A DNA stretch of 64,000 nucleotides from Bombiscardovia asteroides_K. Lineage in GTDB: Bacteria > Actinomycetota > Actinomycetes > Actinomycetales > Bifidobacteriaceae. The stretch is taken from contig NZ_CP181447.1 in NCBI RefSeq assembly GCF_048001765.1, forward strand, positions 620,001 to 684,000, given 5' to 3'. The notes under the pieces are model-generated. The model saw only the letters and a program-made list of their open reading frames with translations, was not told where the DNA came from and did not search any database. Both the position numbers and the translations under genes were made by a program. Below, one piece after another: positions 1 through 7,898 of the stretch (its first letter is position 1; every line of letters begins with the position of its first letter).

Positions 1-1
1 C

Positions 2-3000
2 GAGGATTTCGCTGCAGCCAGCTCCCACATGGCCGCCGGGACGAAGTCCGTGGGCAGGACCCCCACTACGCCTAATATGGCTCCGGTTTCCACCAAGTCA
101 AGGTTGTCACCGGCCGCCGTCAACAAGATTGCCTCCAAGAATGACCAGGGGGTCAAGACGACTCTGCCCGATCTGAGGGTGGAAGACGGCCATGTAGTCA
201 GCTCCATCCTGGCGGGGGATGATCTGGACAACCTGTCCATGACCACCACCCACGATGTCTGCAAGCTCTGCCAGAACCACTGCAAGCTGACCATCACCGA
301 ATTCGAGGACGGCGGCCGCTATGTGACCGGAAACCGCTGCGAACGTGGCGGAGACAAGAACCGTAAGCGCTCCGACAGGCCCAACCTCTACGACTTCAAG
401 TATAAGCGGGCCTTCGCCTACCGCCGTCTGACCCCTGACAAGGCCACCAGGGGTGATATCGGCATTCCCCGTGTGCTCAACATGTATGAGGACTACCCCT
501 TCTGGTTCACCCTGCTGACCTCGCTGGGCTTCCGGGTCATGATCTCCGGGCGGTCCAACCACGAGCTCTTCGAGAGCGGGATGGAGTCCATCGCCTCCGA
601 GAACATCTGTTACCCGGCCAAGCTGGTCCATGGACACATTCACTCCCTGGTGGAAAAGGGCATCAAGACCATCTTCTACCCCTGCGTCACCTACGAGCAG
701 GAGCTGGTTCCTGATACAGACAACCACTACAACTGCCCCATTGTGGCCAACTACCCGGTGGTGATCGAGGCCAACATGGGCGAGCTCAAGGAGAACGGCG
801 TCCGCTTCATGCGGCCCTACTTCAACCTGTCCAACAAGGAGAAGATGGTCGAGCGGATCGTCAAGGTCTTCGACTGGGCCAAGGTGAGCGAGGAGGAGGC
901 CCGGACGGCCGTCCAGGAGGCCTACCGTGAGGATGCCCGGTTCAAGGAGGATGTCCGCCAGGAGGGGCTTCGTGCCCTGGCCTACATGCAGGAGTACGGA
1001 GTCAAGGGCGTGGTCCTGTCGGGACGACCCTACCATGTGGACCCCGAGGTCAACCACGGCATTCCCGAGACCATCTGCTCCCTGGGCATGGCTGTGCTCT
1101 CCGAGGATTCGATCTGCGAGCTGGACGTGCATAAACTGCCCAAGCTGAGCGACTACATCATTCCGGCGGCGGGGGAGCGGGCTCTGGCCTCCAACAACCC
1201 CACAGCCGCCAAGTTCCGCAAGACCGTGCCAGGCTTTGGTGACGACCATCAGAAGATGCCTCTGAGGGTGACCGACCAGTGGGCCTACCACTCCAGGCTC
1301 TATTCCGCCGCCAGGTTCGTCTCCGAGTATCCCGACCTGCAGCTGGTCCAACTGGTCAGCTTCGGATGCGGCGTGGATGCCATCACCACCGACCAGGTCC
1401 AGGAGATTCTGGCCGACAAGGGCGATGTATACACGCAGCTGAAGATCGACGAGGTCTCCAACCTGGGCGCAGCCAAGATTCGTCTGCGCTCGCTGAAGGC
1501 CGCCATGGACGAACGCCATCAGCGGGATCTGACCCAAAAGGACAGCGAAGACCAGAATGAAGCGTCCGTTATGGAGCAGGCGCCTGTGAAGGTCGCGGCT
1601 AAGGTTGCTGACGACCCATCGCCTGACCGGGTCCAAGCGGAGGATTCATCCGATTCTCAAGATTCGCAAGACCTTGCCAGCCATATGGAAGCAGTGGATG
1701 CGAATGCGTCTGACAAGCCGACACCCGATGGGTTCCGGTCCACTAATGCGCAGAAGATCAACCTATCCCAGCGCAAGGCCGACATTGTGGCTTTGGCACG
1801 GTTCGTGGCCCTGCACGATAAGAGCGACCAGGGTCTGATAGGCCTTCATCCCATGGGTATCAGGCCCATCCGGGAGACCATGGCATCGCGGCAGAAGGAA
1901 GCTGAAAGCAAGTCGGCAGAGCGCCCGGCTGAACGGGACAAAGCTGTTCAGCCCAGCGGGGCCGCTGCCAAGCCGACCCTGTCCAAGTACGCCACCGAGC
2001 ATCGCTTCACCAAGGAGATGGGGCACAAATTCACAGTGGTGGCGCCGCAGATGTCCCCGGTGCATTTCTCCCTCTTGGAGGCGGTCTTCTCCAGCGCCGA
2101 CTATCACTTCGAACTCCTGAAGCATGCCACGGCCGAAGACATCAACACCGGGGTCAAGTACGTCAACAATGATGCCTGCTTCCCGGCCATCATCGTGGTG
2201 GGGCAGCTGGTCAATGCCTTCCTGTCCGGCAGGTTCGACCCGCACAAGTGCGCGGTCATCGTCACTCAGACCGGCGGCATGTGCAGGGCCACCAACTACT
2301 ATGGTCTACTGCGCAAGGCTATGGCTGATGCGGGCTATGGCTACGTCCCGATCATTACGCTGAGCGTTCAGGGATTCCGGGCCAACCCTGGTCTTCAGGT
2401 AACCCCAGCCCTGCTGCACCGAGCCGTCAAGGCCTTCTACCTGGGCGATGCCATGATCGAGTGCCTGCTCAGGGTCCGCCCCTACGAGCAGGAGCCCGGC
2501 TCAGCCAATAGGCTCTACAAGCTCTGGGACACGATCTGCAAGGAGACCATCGAGCATCACGGGTACTCCAAGACCGCCAAGAAGGTGTATGGCCACGGCT
2601 ATCTTCCATACGGTACGCTGATGAAGCGGATGATCCGGGCCTTCGACCAACTGCCCCTGCGCGATATCCCCCGCAAGCCCCGGGTGGGTGTAGTCGGGGA
2701 GATTCTGGTCAAGTACCATCCCGATGCCAACAACCACGTGGTCGACCTGATTGAGAGCCAGGGCTGTGAGGCCGTGCTCCCCGGTGTATGCGACTTCATG
2801 GTCAACGGCATCTCCAACGCCGAATGGAACGAGGAGATGCTGGGCACTGGCGGCCAGGTGGGCGTCAAGAAGATCGTCCTCAAGGCTGCGGATGTCTATC
2901 GTGCCCCCATGATCGCCGGCTTCAAAGCCTCCCATGGGAAGTTCGACATTCCCGCCCACATCAGCGATCTGAGGGAGAAGGCCGCCTCGGTCACCTCCCT

Positions 3001-3355
3001 GGGTGTTCAGGCCGGAGAGGGCTGGCTCCTGACCGGCGAGATCATCGAGCTTATCCAGTCCGGTGCCCCCAACATCGTCTGCGCGCAGCCCTTCGCCTGC
3101 CTGCCCAACCATGTGACGGGACGCGGCATGTTCGGCAAGATCCGCAGGACCTACCCTGAGGCCAACATTGTCTCCATCGACTATGATCCCGGCGCCTCGG
3201 AGGCCAACCAGCTCAACAGGATCAAGCTTATGATCGCCGCTGCCAAGAAGCCGGGCGACCAGCAAAAGCTCGGCCAGGACCGTAAGGCTGCCGTCGAATC
3301 CCAGTCCGCGGAATCGACCGTTCAGAACGAGGAGAAGGTTCTGGAGAGCCTGTAG
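2..3355 (+). CDS. 2-hydroxyacyl-CoA dehydratase/activase-like giant protein, 5' partial
   Basis: The reading frame is open from base 2, so the gene starts upstream of the window and the ATG at 29 is internal. The visible part has a Cys-rich motif (CKLCQNHCKLT, then a further Cys at GNRCERGG; bases about 260-350). After this comes a DUF2229-like region with the acyl-CoA dehydratase-activase style run GRPYHVDPEVNHGIPE, then a polar low-complexity linker (about bases 1520-1980). A second dehydratase-like half follows, with DACFPAIIVVGQL and TGGMCRATNY. Family knowledge: homologues are very large proteins with N-terminal BadF/BadG/HgdC-type ATPase domains and FeS-binding cysteines; the ATPase part should lie upstream. 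The physiological substrate is unknown. Family assignment is good, reaction weak. Confidence 0.8.
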   Translation, partial: EDFAAASSHMAAGTKSVGRTPTTPNMAPVSTKSRLSPAAVNKIASKNDQGVKTTLPDLRVEDGHVVSSILAGDDLDNLSMTTTHDVCKLCQNHCKLTITEFEDGGRYVTGNRCERGGDKNRKRSDRPNLYDFKYKRAFAYRRLTPDKATRGDIGIPRVLNMYEDYPFWFTLLTSLGFRVMISGRSNHELFESGMESIASENICYPAKLVHGHIHSLVEKGIKTIFYPCVTYEQELVPDTDNHYNCPIVANYPVVIEANMGELKENGVRFMRPYFNLSNKEKMVERIVKVFDWAKVSEEEARTAVQEAYREDARFKEDVRQEGLRALAYMQEYGVKGVVLSGRPYHVDPEVNHGIPETICSLGMAVLSEDSICELDVHKLPKLSDYIIPAAGERALASNNPTAAKFRKTVPGFGDDHQKMPLRVTDQWAYHSRLYSAARFVSEYPDLQLVQLVSFGCGVDAITTDQVQEILADKGDVYTQLKIDEVSNLGAAKIRLRSLKAAMDERHQRDLTQKDSEDQNEASVMEQAPVKVAAKVADDPSPDRVQAEDSSDSQDSQDLASHMEAVDANASDKPTPDGFRSTNAQKINLSQRKADIVALARFVALHDKSDQGLIGLHPMGIRPIRETMASRQKEAESKSAERPAERDKAVQPSGAAAKPTLSKYATEHRFTKEMGHKFTVVAPQMSPVHFSLLEAVFSSADYHFELLKHATAEDINTGVKYVNNDACFPAIIVVGQLVNAFLSGRFDPHKCAVIVTQTGGMCRATNYYGLLRKAMADAGYGYVPIITLSVQGFRANPGLQVTPALLHRAVKAFYLGDAMIECLLRVRPYEQEPGSANRLYKLWDTICKETIEHHGYSKTAKKVYGHGYLPYGTLMKRMIRAFDQLPLRDIPRKPRVGVVGEILVKYHPDANNHVVDLIESQGCEAVLPGVCDFMVNGISNAEWNEEMLGTGGQVGVKKIVLKAADVYRAPMIAGFKASHGKFDIPAHISDLREKAASVTSLGVQAGEGWLLTGEIIELIQSGAPNIVCAQPFACLPNHVTGRGMFGKIRRTYPEANIVSIDYDPGASEANQLNRIKLMIAAAKKPGDQQKLGQDRKAAVESQSAESTVQNEEKVLESL

Positions 3356-3440
3356 TCTTCAGGCCGAGGACGGCGTTTGTGGATAACGCGCCGGCCCCGG
3401 AACTGCTGAACCACGAAGATCGAGGAAAGAGGGGGTTCCC

Positions 3441-4085
3441 ATGACCAGTCGCGAAGAGATCAAGGCTCTGCTGGACACCGACCAGATTTACGTTGCCGAT
3501 ACACCCGAAATGAAGCAGGTCCAGGACGCCCAGCAGGATCTGGTCTTCGAATTCAACGCCTGCCGCCCTACCCAGGTGGAAAAGAAGCAGGACCTCTGCA
3601 AAAAGATGTTCGGTTCATTCGGCCAAGGCAGCTGGATTGAGGGACCAGTTCGGGCCAACTGGGCCTGTAACACCTACTGGGGGAGCAAATGCTATGCCAA
3701 CTTCAACCTGGTTCTGGTCGATGATGGACGCATTGACATAGGCGACCACACCATGTTTGGACCGAACGTCACCATCGTCACCACTGGGCACACAATTCGG
3801 CCCGATATACGCATCTATGGAACGCCACAGTTCACTATCCCGGTCAGCATCGGCAGGAATGTGTGGATCGGTGCAGGTGTCATCATTATGCCGGGAGTGA
3901 CCATCGGAGATAACACGGTCATCGGGGCTGGTTCCCTGGTCACCAAGGACATTCCCTCTGACGTGGTCGCCTATGGCCACCCCTGCAAGGTCGTCCGTCC
4001 CATCAATGAGCATGATTATGAATACTTCTGGAGGGATCGCCGGTATCAGGCGCCTTATGATGCCCGGCCCTTCAAGATGGAGTAA
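3441..4085 (+). CDS. Maltose/galactoside O-acetyltransferase-like (left-handed beta-helix)
   Basis: A 214-residue protein of the LacA/Maa/NodL acetyltransferase family, which moves acetyl from acetyl-CoA to a sugar hydroxyl in the cytoplasm. The N-terminal Maa-like segment is followed by hexapeptide repeats (IDIGDHTMFGPNV, VSIGRNVWIGAGVIIMPGV, TIGDNTVIGAGSLV) and the catalytic-type His in TTGHTI. The C-terminal GHPCKVVRPI is typical. A purine-rich ribosome site (GAGGGGG) lies just before the ATG. It stands alone between the giant dehydratase-like gene and the convergent TetR gene. The exact acceptor sugar cannot be read from the sequence. Confidence 0.9.
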   Translation: MTSREEIKALLDTDQIYVADTPEMKQVQDAQQDLVFEFNACRPTQVEKKQDLCKKMFGSFGQGSWIEGPVRANWACNTYWGSKCYANFNLVLVDDGRIDIGDHTMFGPNVTIVTTGHTIRPDIRIYGTPQFTIPVSIGRNVWIGAGVIIMPGVTIGDNTVIGAGSLVTKDIPSDVVAYGHPCKVVRPINEHDYEYFWRDRRYQAPYDARPFKME

Positions 4086-4206
4086 GCGGGTTGATTGAGG
4101 GCTGACTCCTTGGATTCCTCTGCAGGCGGGTGTCAGGTATCCGATTGCTGATTTAACTCCGGTGGGTGCGGTTTCGAATGTTGAACTGTTGATATGCCTG
4201 GTTTGA

Positions 4207-4824
4207 TCAGCAATATCCATCCCAGAGCGGGGAGGGGAAGATCAGAGCCTTGAACCGGCCCCATTCTTGGATATAATCGATTTTCGGCTCACGCAGCAGA
4301 CGTATCTGTATGCCGTCCATGACTTCCAGACTCATCCTCACCTTGCCCTGCATGTCTGTCGCCCACTCTATGCCGTCAGGAAGCAGCCAGGGGAATTTGG
4401 AATAGTGCTCCCAGACATCTGCCGGTCTGCGGATGAAGTAATCGTGCAGGGGGTGGCTGGTGGAGATGGCCTCGGTTTCCAGGACCGTATATAGCTGGGT
4501 GAGTTCAGGCTGTCCCGCGTTGTGGGCGACCAGATAGTCAAAATAGGCCGGAAGATGAGGATGATCGGGGTCGGACCCGGGCAGGTCTGTCTGCACGAAT
4601 TCCTCTGGGGTGCCATTGACGTCATAGATATCGGTGACCAAAAGGGAGAGCAGGCCTTCCTTGCTGCCTACGTAATGGAGGACGCCCGGCTGGGACATTC
4701 CCACCATGTCAGCGACGTCTTTGAGTGATATGCCGTTGTACCCATGCTGGCTGATGAGGTGGGCGGCGGCTTCTGTGATTTCCGCCCGTCTCACTTCTGG
4801 TGATTTTCTGGTTCGGCTCGCCAT
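4207..4824 (-). CDS. TetR/AcrR-family transcriptional regulator
   Basis: A 205-residue regulator. The N-terminal helix-turn-helix (about residues 32-52, SLKDVADMVGMSQPGVLHYV) is classic TetR; the rest is a variable ligand-binding domain. An in-frame ATG 25 codons upstream exists, but MASRTRKSPE at 4824 is the normal TetR beginning and has AGGAG upstream. It diverges from the MFS-GH30-GH42-GH3 operon across a 299-bp spacer that carries a palindromic operator candidate on the operon promoter, so it is probably the local repressor, with a beta-glycoside or related molecule as inducer (inference). Confidence 0.88.
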   Translation of the reverse strand: MASRTRKSPEVRRAEITEAAAHLISQHGYNGISLKDVADMVGMSQPGVLHYVGSKEGLLSLLVTDIYDVNGTPEEFVQTDLPGSDPDHPHLPAYFDYLVAHNAGQPELTQLYTVLETEAISTSHPLHDYFIRRPADVWEHYSKFPWLLPDGIEWATDMQGKVRMSLEVMDGIQIRLLREPKIDYIQEWGRFKALIFPSPLWDGYC

Positions 4825-5009
4825 TGTATGGTCCTGCGGCTCCTTTTCACTATTTTTGAGCGCCTGGGTGCTGCTGATCTTTTGATACTCATGATACATG
4901 GGGACACATTCATAAAAGCGTCGGCTGTATGATCCAATAAGGTTTCAGCTCTGTCTGGTAAAGGGAAAAGAAGCACTGGTTACTCGCTGATTTGCGCCGA
5001 GTCAATGAT

Positions 5010-5038
5010 TTGACAAAGCTATCGAACAACTGTTAGAT
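5010..5038 (+). promoter_or_regulatory. Promoter of the MFS-GH30-GH42-GH3 operon
   Basis: A perfect -35 hexamer TTGACA (5010-5015) is followed after exactly 17 bp by TTAGAT (5033-5038), a weak -10. Predicted transcription start is near 5046, giving a leader of roughly 80 nt to the ATG at 5124. The -10 is the first arm of the operator palindrome. The rest of the 299-bp spacer (4825-5123) shows no gene. Confidence 0.55.
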
Positions 5039-5064
5039 GTATGATTATCTAATGATTGGTAGAT
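5033..5064. promoter_or_regulatory. Candidate TetR operator: three alternating half-sites
   Basis: TTAGAT (5033-5038) and ATCTAA (5047-5052) form a perfect inverted pair with an 8-bp spacer. ATCTA (5047-5051) forms a second inverted pair with TAGAT (5060-5064), again with an 8-bp spacer. The sites overlap the -10 and probable start of the operon promoter, so binding would block transcription. Attribution to the adjacent TetR protein is by position only. Confidence 0.5.
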
Positions 5065-5123
5065 ATGGTTGGCTGCCAAACATTGGACGTGTCAGAGAAG
5101 ACTAGTTGAAAGAGGTCGACACT

Positions 5124-6458
5124 ATGAGCGACTCAACAACCCCGGTATCGGGAGATTCTGAACTTCTGCAGGCGCATAAGGCCGCCCTTGCTGCAGCCCA
5201 GCGGAATCCCCTCCTATCGCCCGAAACAGGCAAGCCGGTTCCCAAAAAGACCCTATTTCGGTTTGGTGCGAGCTTCCTGGCCTTCGGCATTCTATGGATG
5301 TCGGGCCTGGGCATCGTCAGCATCGTGCTGCTTCCCGAGCATCTCAAGCAGGTTCCCGGCATCGCTCCCGAGGCGCTGATGGGCATAGTCAATGCCTGTA
5401 CAGCTGTGGCTTCGTTGGTTTCCAACCTGCTCTTCGGAAACTTTTCTGATCGCAGCCGCTCCCGGTACGGGCGTCGGACCCCATGGGTCCTGGGGGGTGC
5501 AGTCCTGGGCGGCGTAACCCTGTTCCTGACCGGCATGACCACCAACCCGGTCCTGTTGACCATCGTCTATTGCCTCTGCATGTTCGGTCTGAACTGCATG
5601 ATCGCCCCCATGGTGGCCATCCTGTCCGACCGAGTGCCTTCCGGTGTGCGCGGAACACTGTCCGCCTTCTATGGAGCAGGCTCTACCATCGGTTCGCCCA
5701 TCGGCTCCCTGATTGGCGCGGCCCTGGTGACTCATATGTTCACGGGCTTCGTCCTCGCCGGTGTACTCATGTTCCTGGGTGGTGTCGTGGCCATTCTGAT
5801 CATGCCCAAGGAAGGATCGGCTACTTACCTGCCCAAGGATGAAGGCACCCTCATGGATGTGCTCAAGTCTTTCCAGCCTCCACGCTTCCATGGGGCCCAT
5901 GACTTCTATAAGGCCTTCGCCGGAAGGCTCTGCATGTTGCTGAGCTATCAGATGATCTCCGCTTATCAGCTCTACATCATCGAAAAGTATGTGGGTCAAA
6001 CCGTAACCCAGGCTGCCGCCACCATTTCGGTCATGTCCGTCATCACCATGGTGGTATCTCTTTTGGGCTCTTTGGTCTCCGGGCCTGTCTCCGACCTGAT
6101 CGGACGGCGCAAGGTGCCGGTGGTCGTCGCCTCGGTCCTCTTCGCCATCGGCATCGCCATGCCCTGGATCAGCCCCACGGTCATGGGCATGTATCTATAC
6201 GCCGGCATTGCCGGGTTCGGTTACGGGGTCTATTCATCCGTCGATCAGGCGCTCAACGTCGATGTCCTGCCCAGCAAGGAGGAGGCCGGCAAGGATCTGG
6301 GCATCCTGAACCTGGCAACCACGCTGGGGCAGATGGCCGGCCCTCTGGTCATGTCCTTCATCACGCTGAATTGGGGATATGCGGCGGCCTTCCCCACTGC
6401 CATCGTCTTCGCCCTGTTGGGATGCGTCTTTATCCTGATGATCAGAAACGTCAAGTGA
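5124..6458 (+). CDS. MFS transporter, probable beta-glycoside/sugar permease
   Basis: A 444-residue major-facilitator protein with about 12 hydrophobic segments and the loop 2-3 signature SDRSRSRYGRRTPWVLGG, which resembles the glycoside/pentoside/hexuronide and related sugar carriers. A soluble N-tail of about 45 residues precedes the first membrane segment. The ATG at 5124 has GAAAGAGG 8 bases upstream; a TTG six codons earlier is less likely. It is first in the operon with GH30, GH42 and GH3 hydrolases, so it probably imports the oligosaccharide or glycoside they degrade. The substrate is not evident from sequence. Confidence 0.85.
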   Translation: MSDSTTPVSGDSELLQAHKAALAAAQRNPLLSPETGKPVPKKTLFRFGASFLAFGILWMSGLGIVSIVLLPEHLKQVPGIAPEALMGIVNACTAVASLVSNLLFGNFSDRSRSRYGRRTPWVLGGAVLGGVTLFLTGMTTNPVLLTIVYCLCMFGLNCMIAPMVAILSDRVPSGVRGTLSAFYGAGSTIGSPIGSLIGAALVTHMFTGFVLAGVLMFLGGVVAILIMPKEGSATYLPKDEGTLMDVLKSFQPPRFHGAHDFYKAFAGRLCMLLSYQMISAYQLYIIEKYVGQTVTQAAATISVMSVITMVVSLLGSLVSGPVSDLIGRRKVPVVVASVLFAIGIAMPWISPTVMGMYLYAGIAGFGYGVYSSVDQALNVDVLPSKEEAGKDLGILNLATTLGQMAGPLVMSFITLNWGYAAAFPTAIVFALLGCVFILMIRNVK

Positions 6459-6509
6459 CCCCGGCCTATGCGGGCATACAGGAAAACCATGCAAGGGAGC
6501 AGAAGATTC

Positions 6510-7865
6510 ATGAATAGAAATGCAGAACCGATTTGGGTTGCAACCACTCGGCAGCAGGCCATGCAGGAGCAGCACTTGGCTGTCTCCGCCTTGGAGAAGT
6601 CAACCGATCTGGAATGCACCGGTGTCAAATTACAGGCTTTGCGGGGGTTTGGCGGCTGCTTCAATGAGTTGGGGTGGCTGCCCTTGCAGGAGTTGGGGGA
6701 GGAGAAACGTGATGGGGTCATCCGTGAGCTCTTTAGCCCGGACGAGCTGAATCTGACCTTCAACAGGACCCCGGTGGGCGCCAATGACTTCGCTGCGAGT
6801 TGGTACAGTTACGACGAGACCGACGGCGACTATGACCTGGAGCATTTCAGCGTCGACCACGACGAGCAGACCCTGATTCCGTATATCCGCCAGGCCCAGA
6901 AGTATCAGCCGGACATGGGACTGTTCGCCAGCCCCTGGAGCCCGCCCACCTGGATGAAACGCCCCAAGGTCTACAATTTCGGGCGAATCGACATGAGCGA
7001 GCGCAATCTCACTGCCTATGCCCGCTACCTTCTGCGGTATGTGCGCGAGTATGACCGCCGCGGCATCCATATCGACCAGCTGCACGTGCAGAACGAGGTC
7101 TTTGCGGACCAGAAATTCCCCTCCTGCCTATGGTCCAGCGAGGATATGCGCATCTTCATCCGCGACTACCTGGGTCCTCTCTTTGCCAAGGAGGCTCCGG
7201 ATACGGCCATCTTCCTGGGAACACTCAATGGTCCCGAGGATATGAAATTCGCTCCCGAAGGCATGATCCTGGAAAACTACAACCGGTACGTGGACAACAT
7301 CCTCTTCGACGAGGATTGCCGTAGGTACATTGCCGGCATCGGCTACCAGTGGGCCGGCCAGCATGTCATCGAGCGCACCCACCAGTCCTGGCCGGAGATT
7401 GAGCTGGAGCAGACCGAGTCCGAATGCGGTATGGGCGGCAACACCTGGGAGTACGCCGAATACGTTTTCTCGCTGGTCAACCGGTATCTTCGGGCTGGAG
7501 CTACCTGCTACACCTACTGGAACATGGTCCTGGGCCAGGGCATATCGACCTGGGGATGGCGGCAGAACTCCCTCTTCTCCATCGACACCACCACGGGCCA
7601 GGTCAGGCGGAATCCCGAGTATTACGTCATGCGCCACTACTCGCACTATGTGCGCCCGGGCGCTCGCCTGCTGGAGACGCGTGGCCATTTCAGCTCCATG
7701 GCCACAGCCTTCGAAAATCCGGATGGATCGATTGTTGTCGTGGCACAGAACGCCCTGGATCGCGCCATGCCCTTCTCCTTCTCCGGGCCGGAAGAAGACG
7801 GCGAAGAGAGACAAGGCTTTAAGGCGACCCTGGAGCCACGATCCTTCAACACTTTCGTCCTATGA
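6510..7865 (+). CDS. GH30 family glycoside hydrolase (glucosylceramidase/beta-glucosidase-like)
   Basis: A 451-residue intracellular GH30 enzyme (no signal peptide). Visible landmarks are GFGGCFNELGW near residue 46, FASPWSPPTWMK (139-150), the acid/base in LHVQNE (E196) and the nucleophile region EQTESECG (E303, possibly E305). The C-terminal beta-sandwich typical of GH30 follows. Family members cleave beta-glucosidic, beta-xylosidic or beta-1,6-galactosidic bonds with retention. The start at 6510 has GGGAG upstream; an upstream ATG at 6468 has poorer context. It sits 51 bp after the MFS gene and 33 bp before GH42 in a single operon. Confidence 0.87.
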   Translation: MNRNAEPIWVATTRQQAMQEQHLAVSALEKSTDLECTGVKLQALRGFGGCFNELGWLPLQELGEEKRDGVIRELFSPDELNLTFNRTPVGANDFAASWYSYDETDGDYDLEHFSVDHDEQTLIPYIRQAQKYQPDMGLFASPWSPPTWMKRPKVYNFGRIDMSERNLTAYARYLLRYVREYDRRGIHIDQLHVQNEVFADQKFPSCLWSSEDMRIFIRDYLGPLFAKEAPDTAIFLGTLNGPEDMKFAPEGMILENYNRYVDNILFDEDCRRYIAGIGYQWAGQHVIERTHQSWPEIELEQTESECGMGGNTWEYAEYVFSLVNRYLRAGATCYTYWNMVLGQGISTWGWRQNSLFSIDTTTGQVRRNPEYYVMRHYSHYVRPGARLLETRGHFSSMATAFENPDGSIVVVAQNALDRAMPFSFSGPEEDGEERQGFKATLEPRSFNTFVL

Positions 7866-7898
7866 ATTTAACCCTGTAGATTGAGATTGGAGTTCATC

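Noticed and set aside
107..1636. 509-residue antisense frame in the dehydratase-like gene
   Set aside because: Composition of a shadow frame; no start signal or family.
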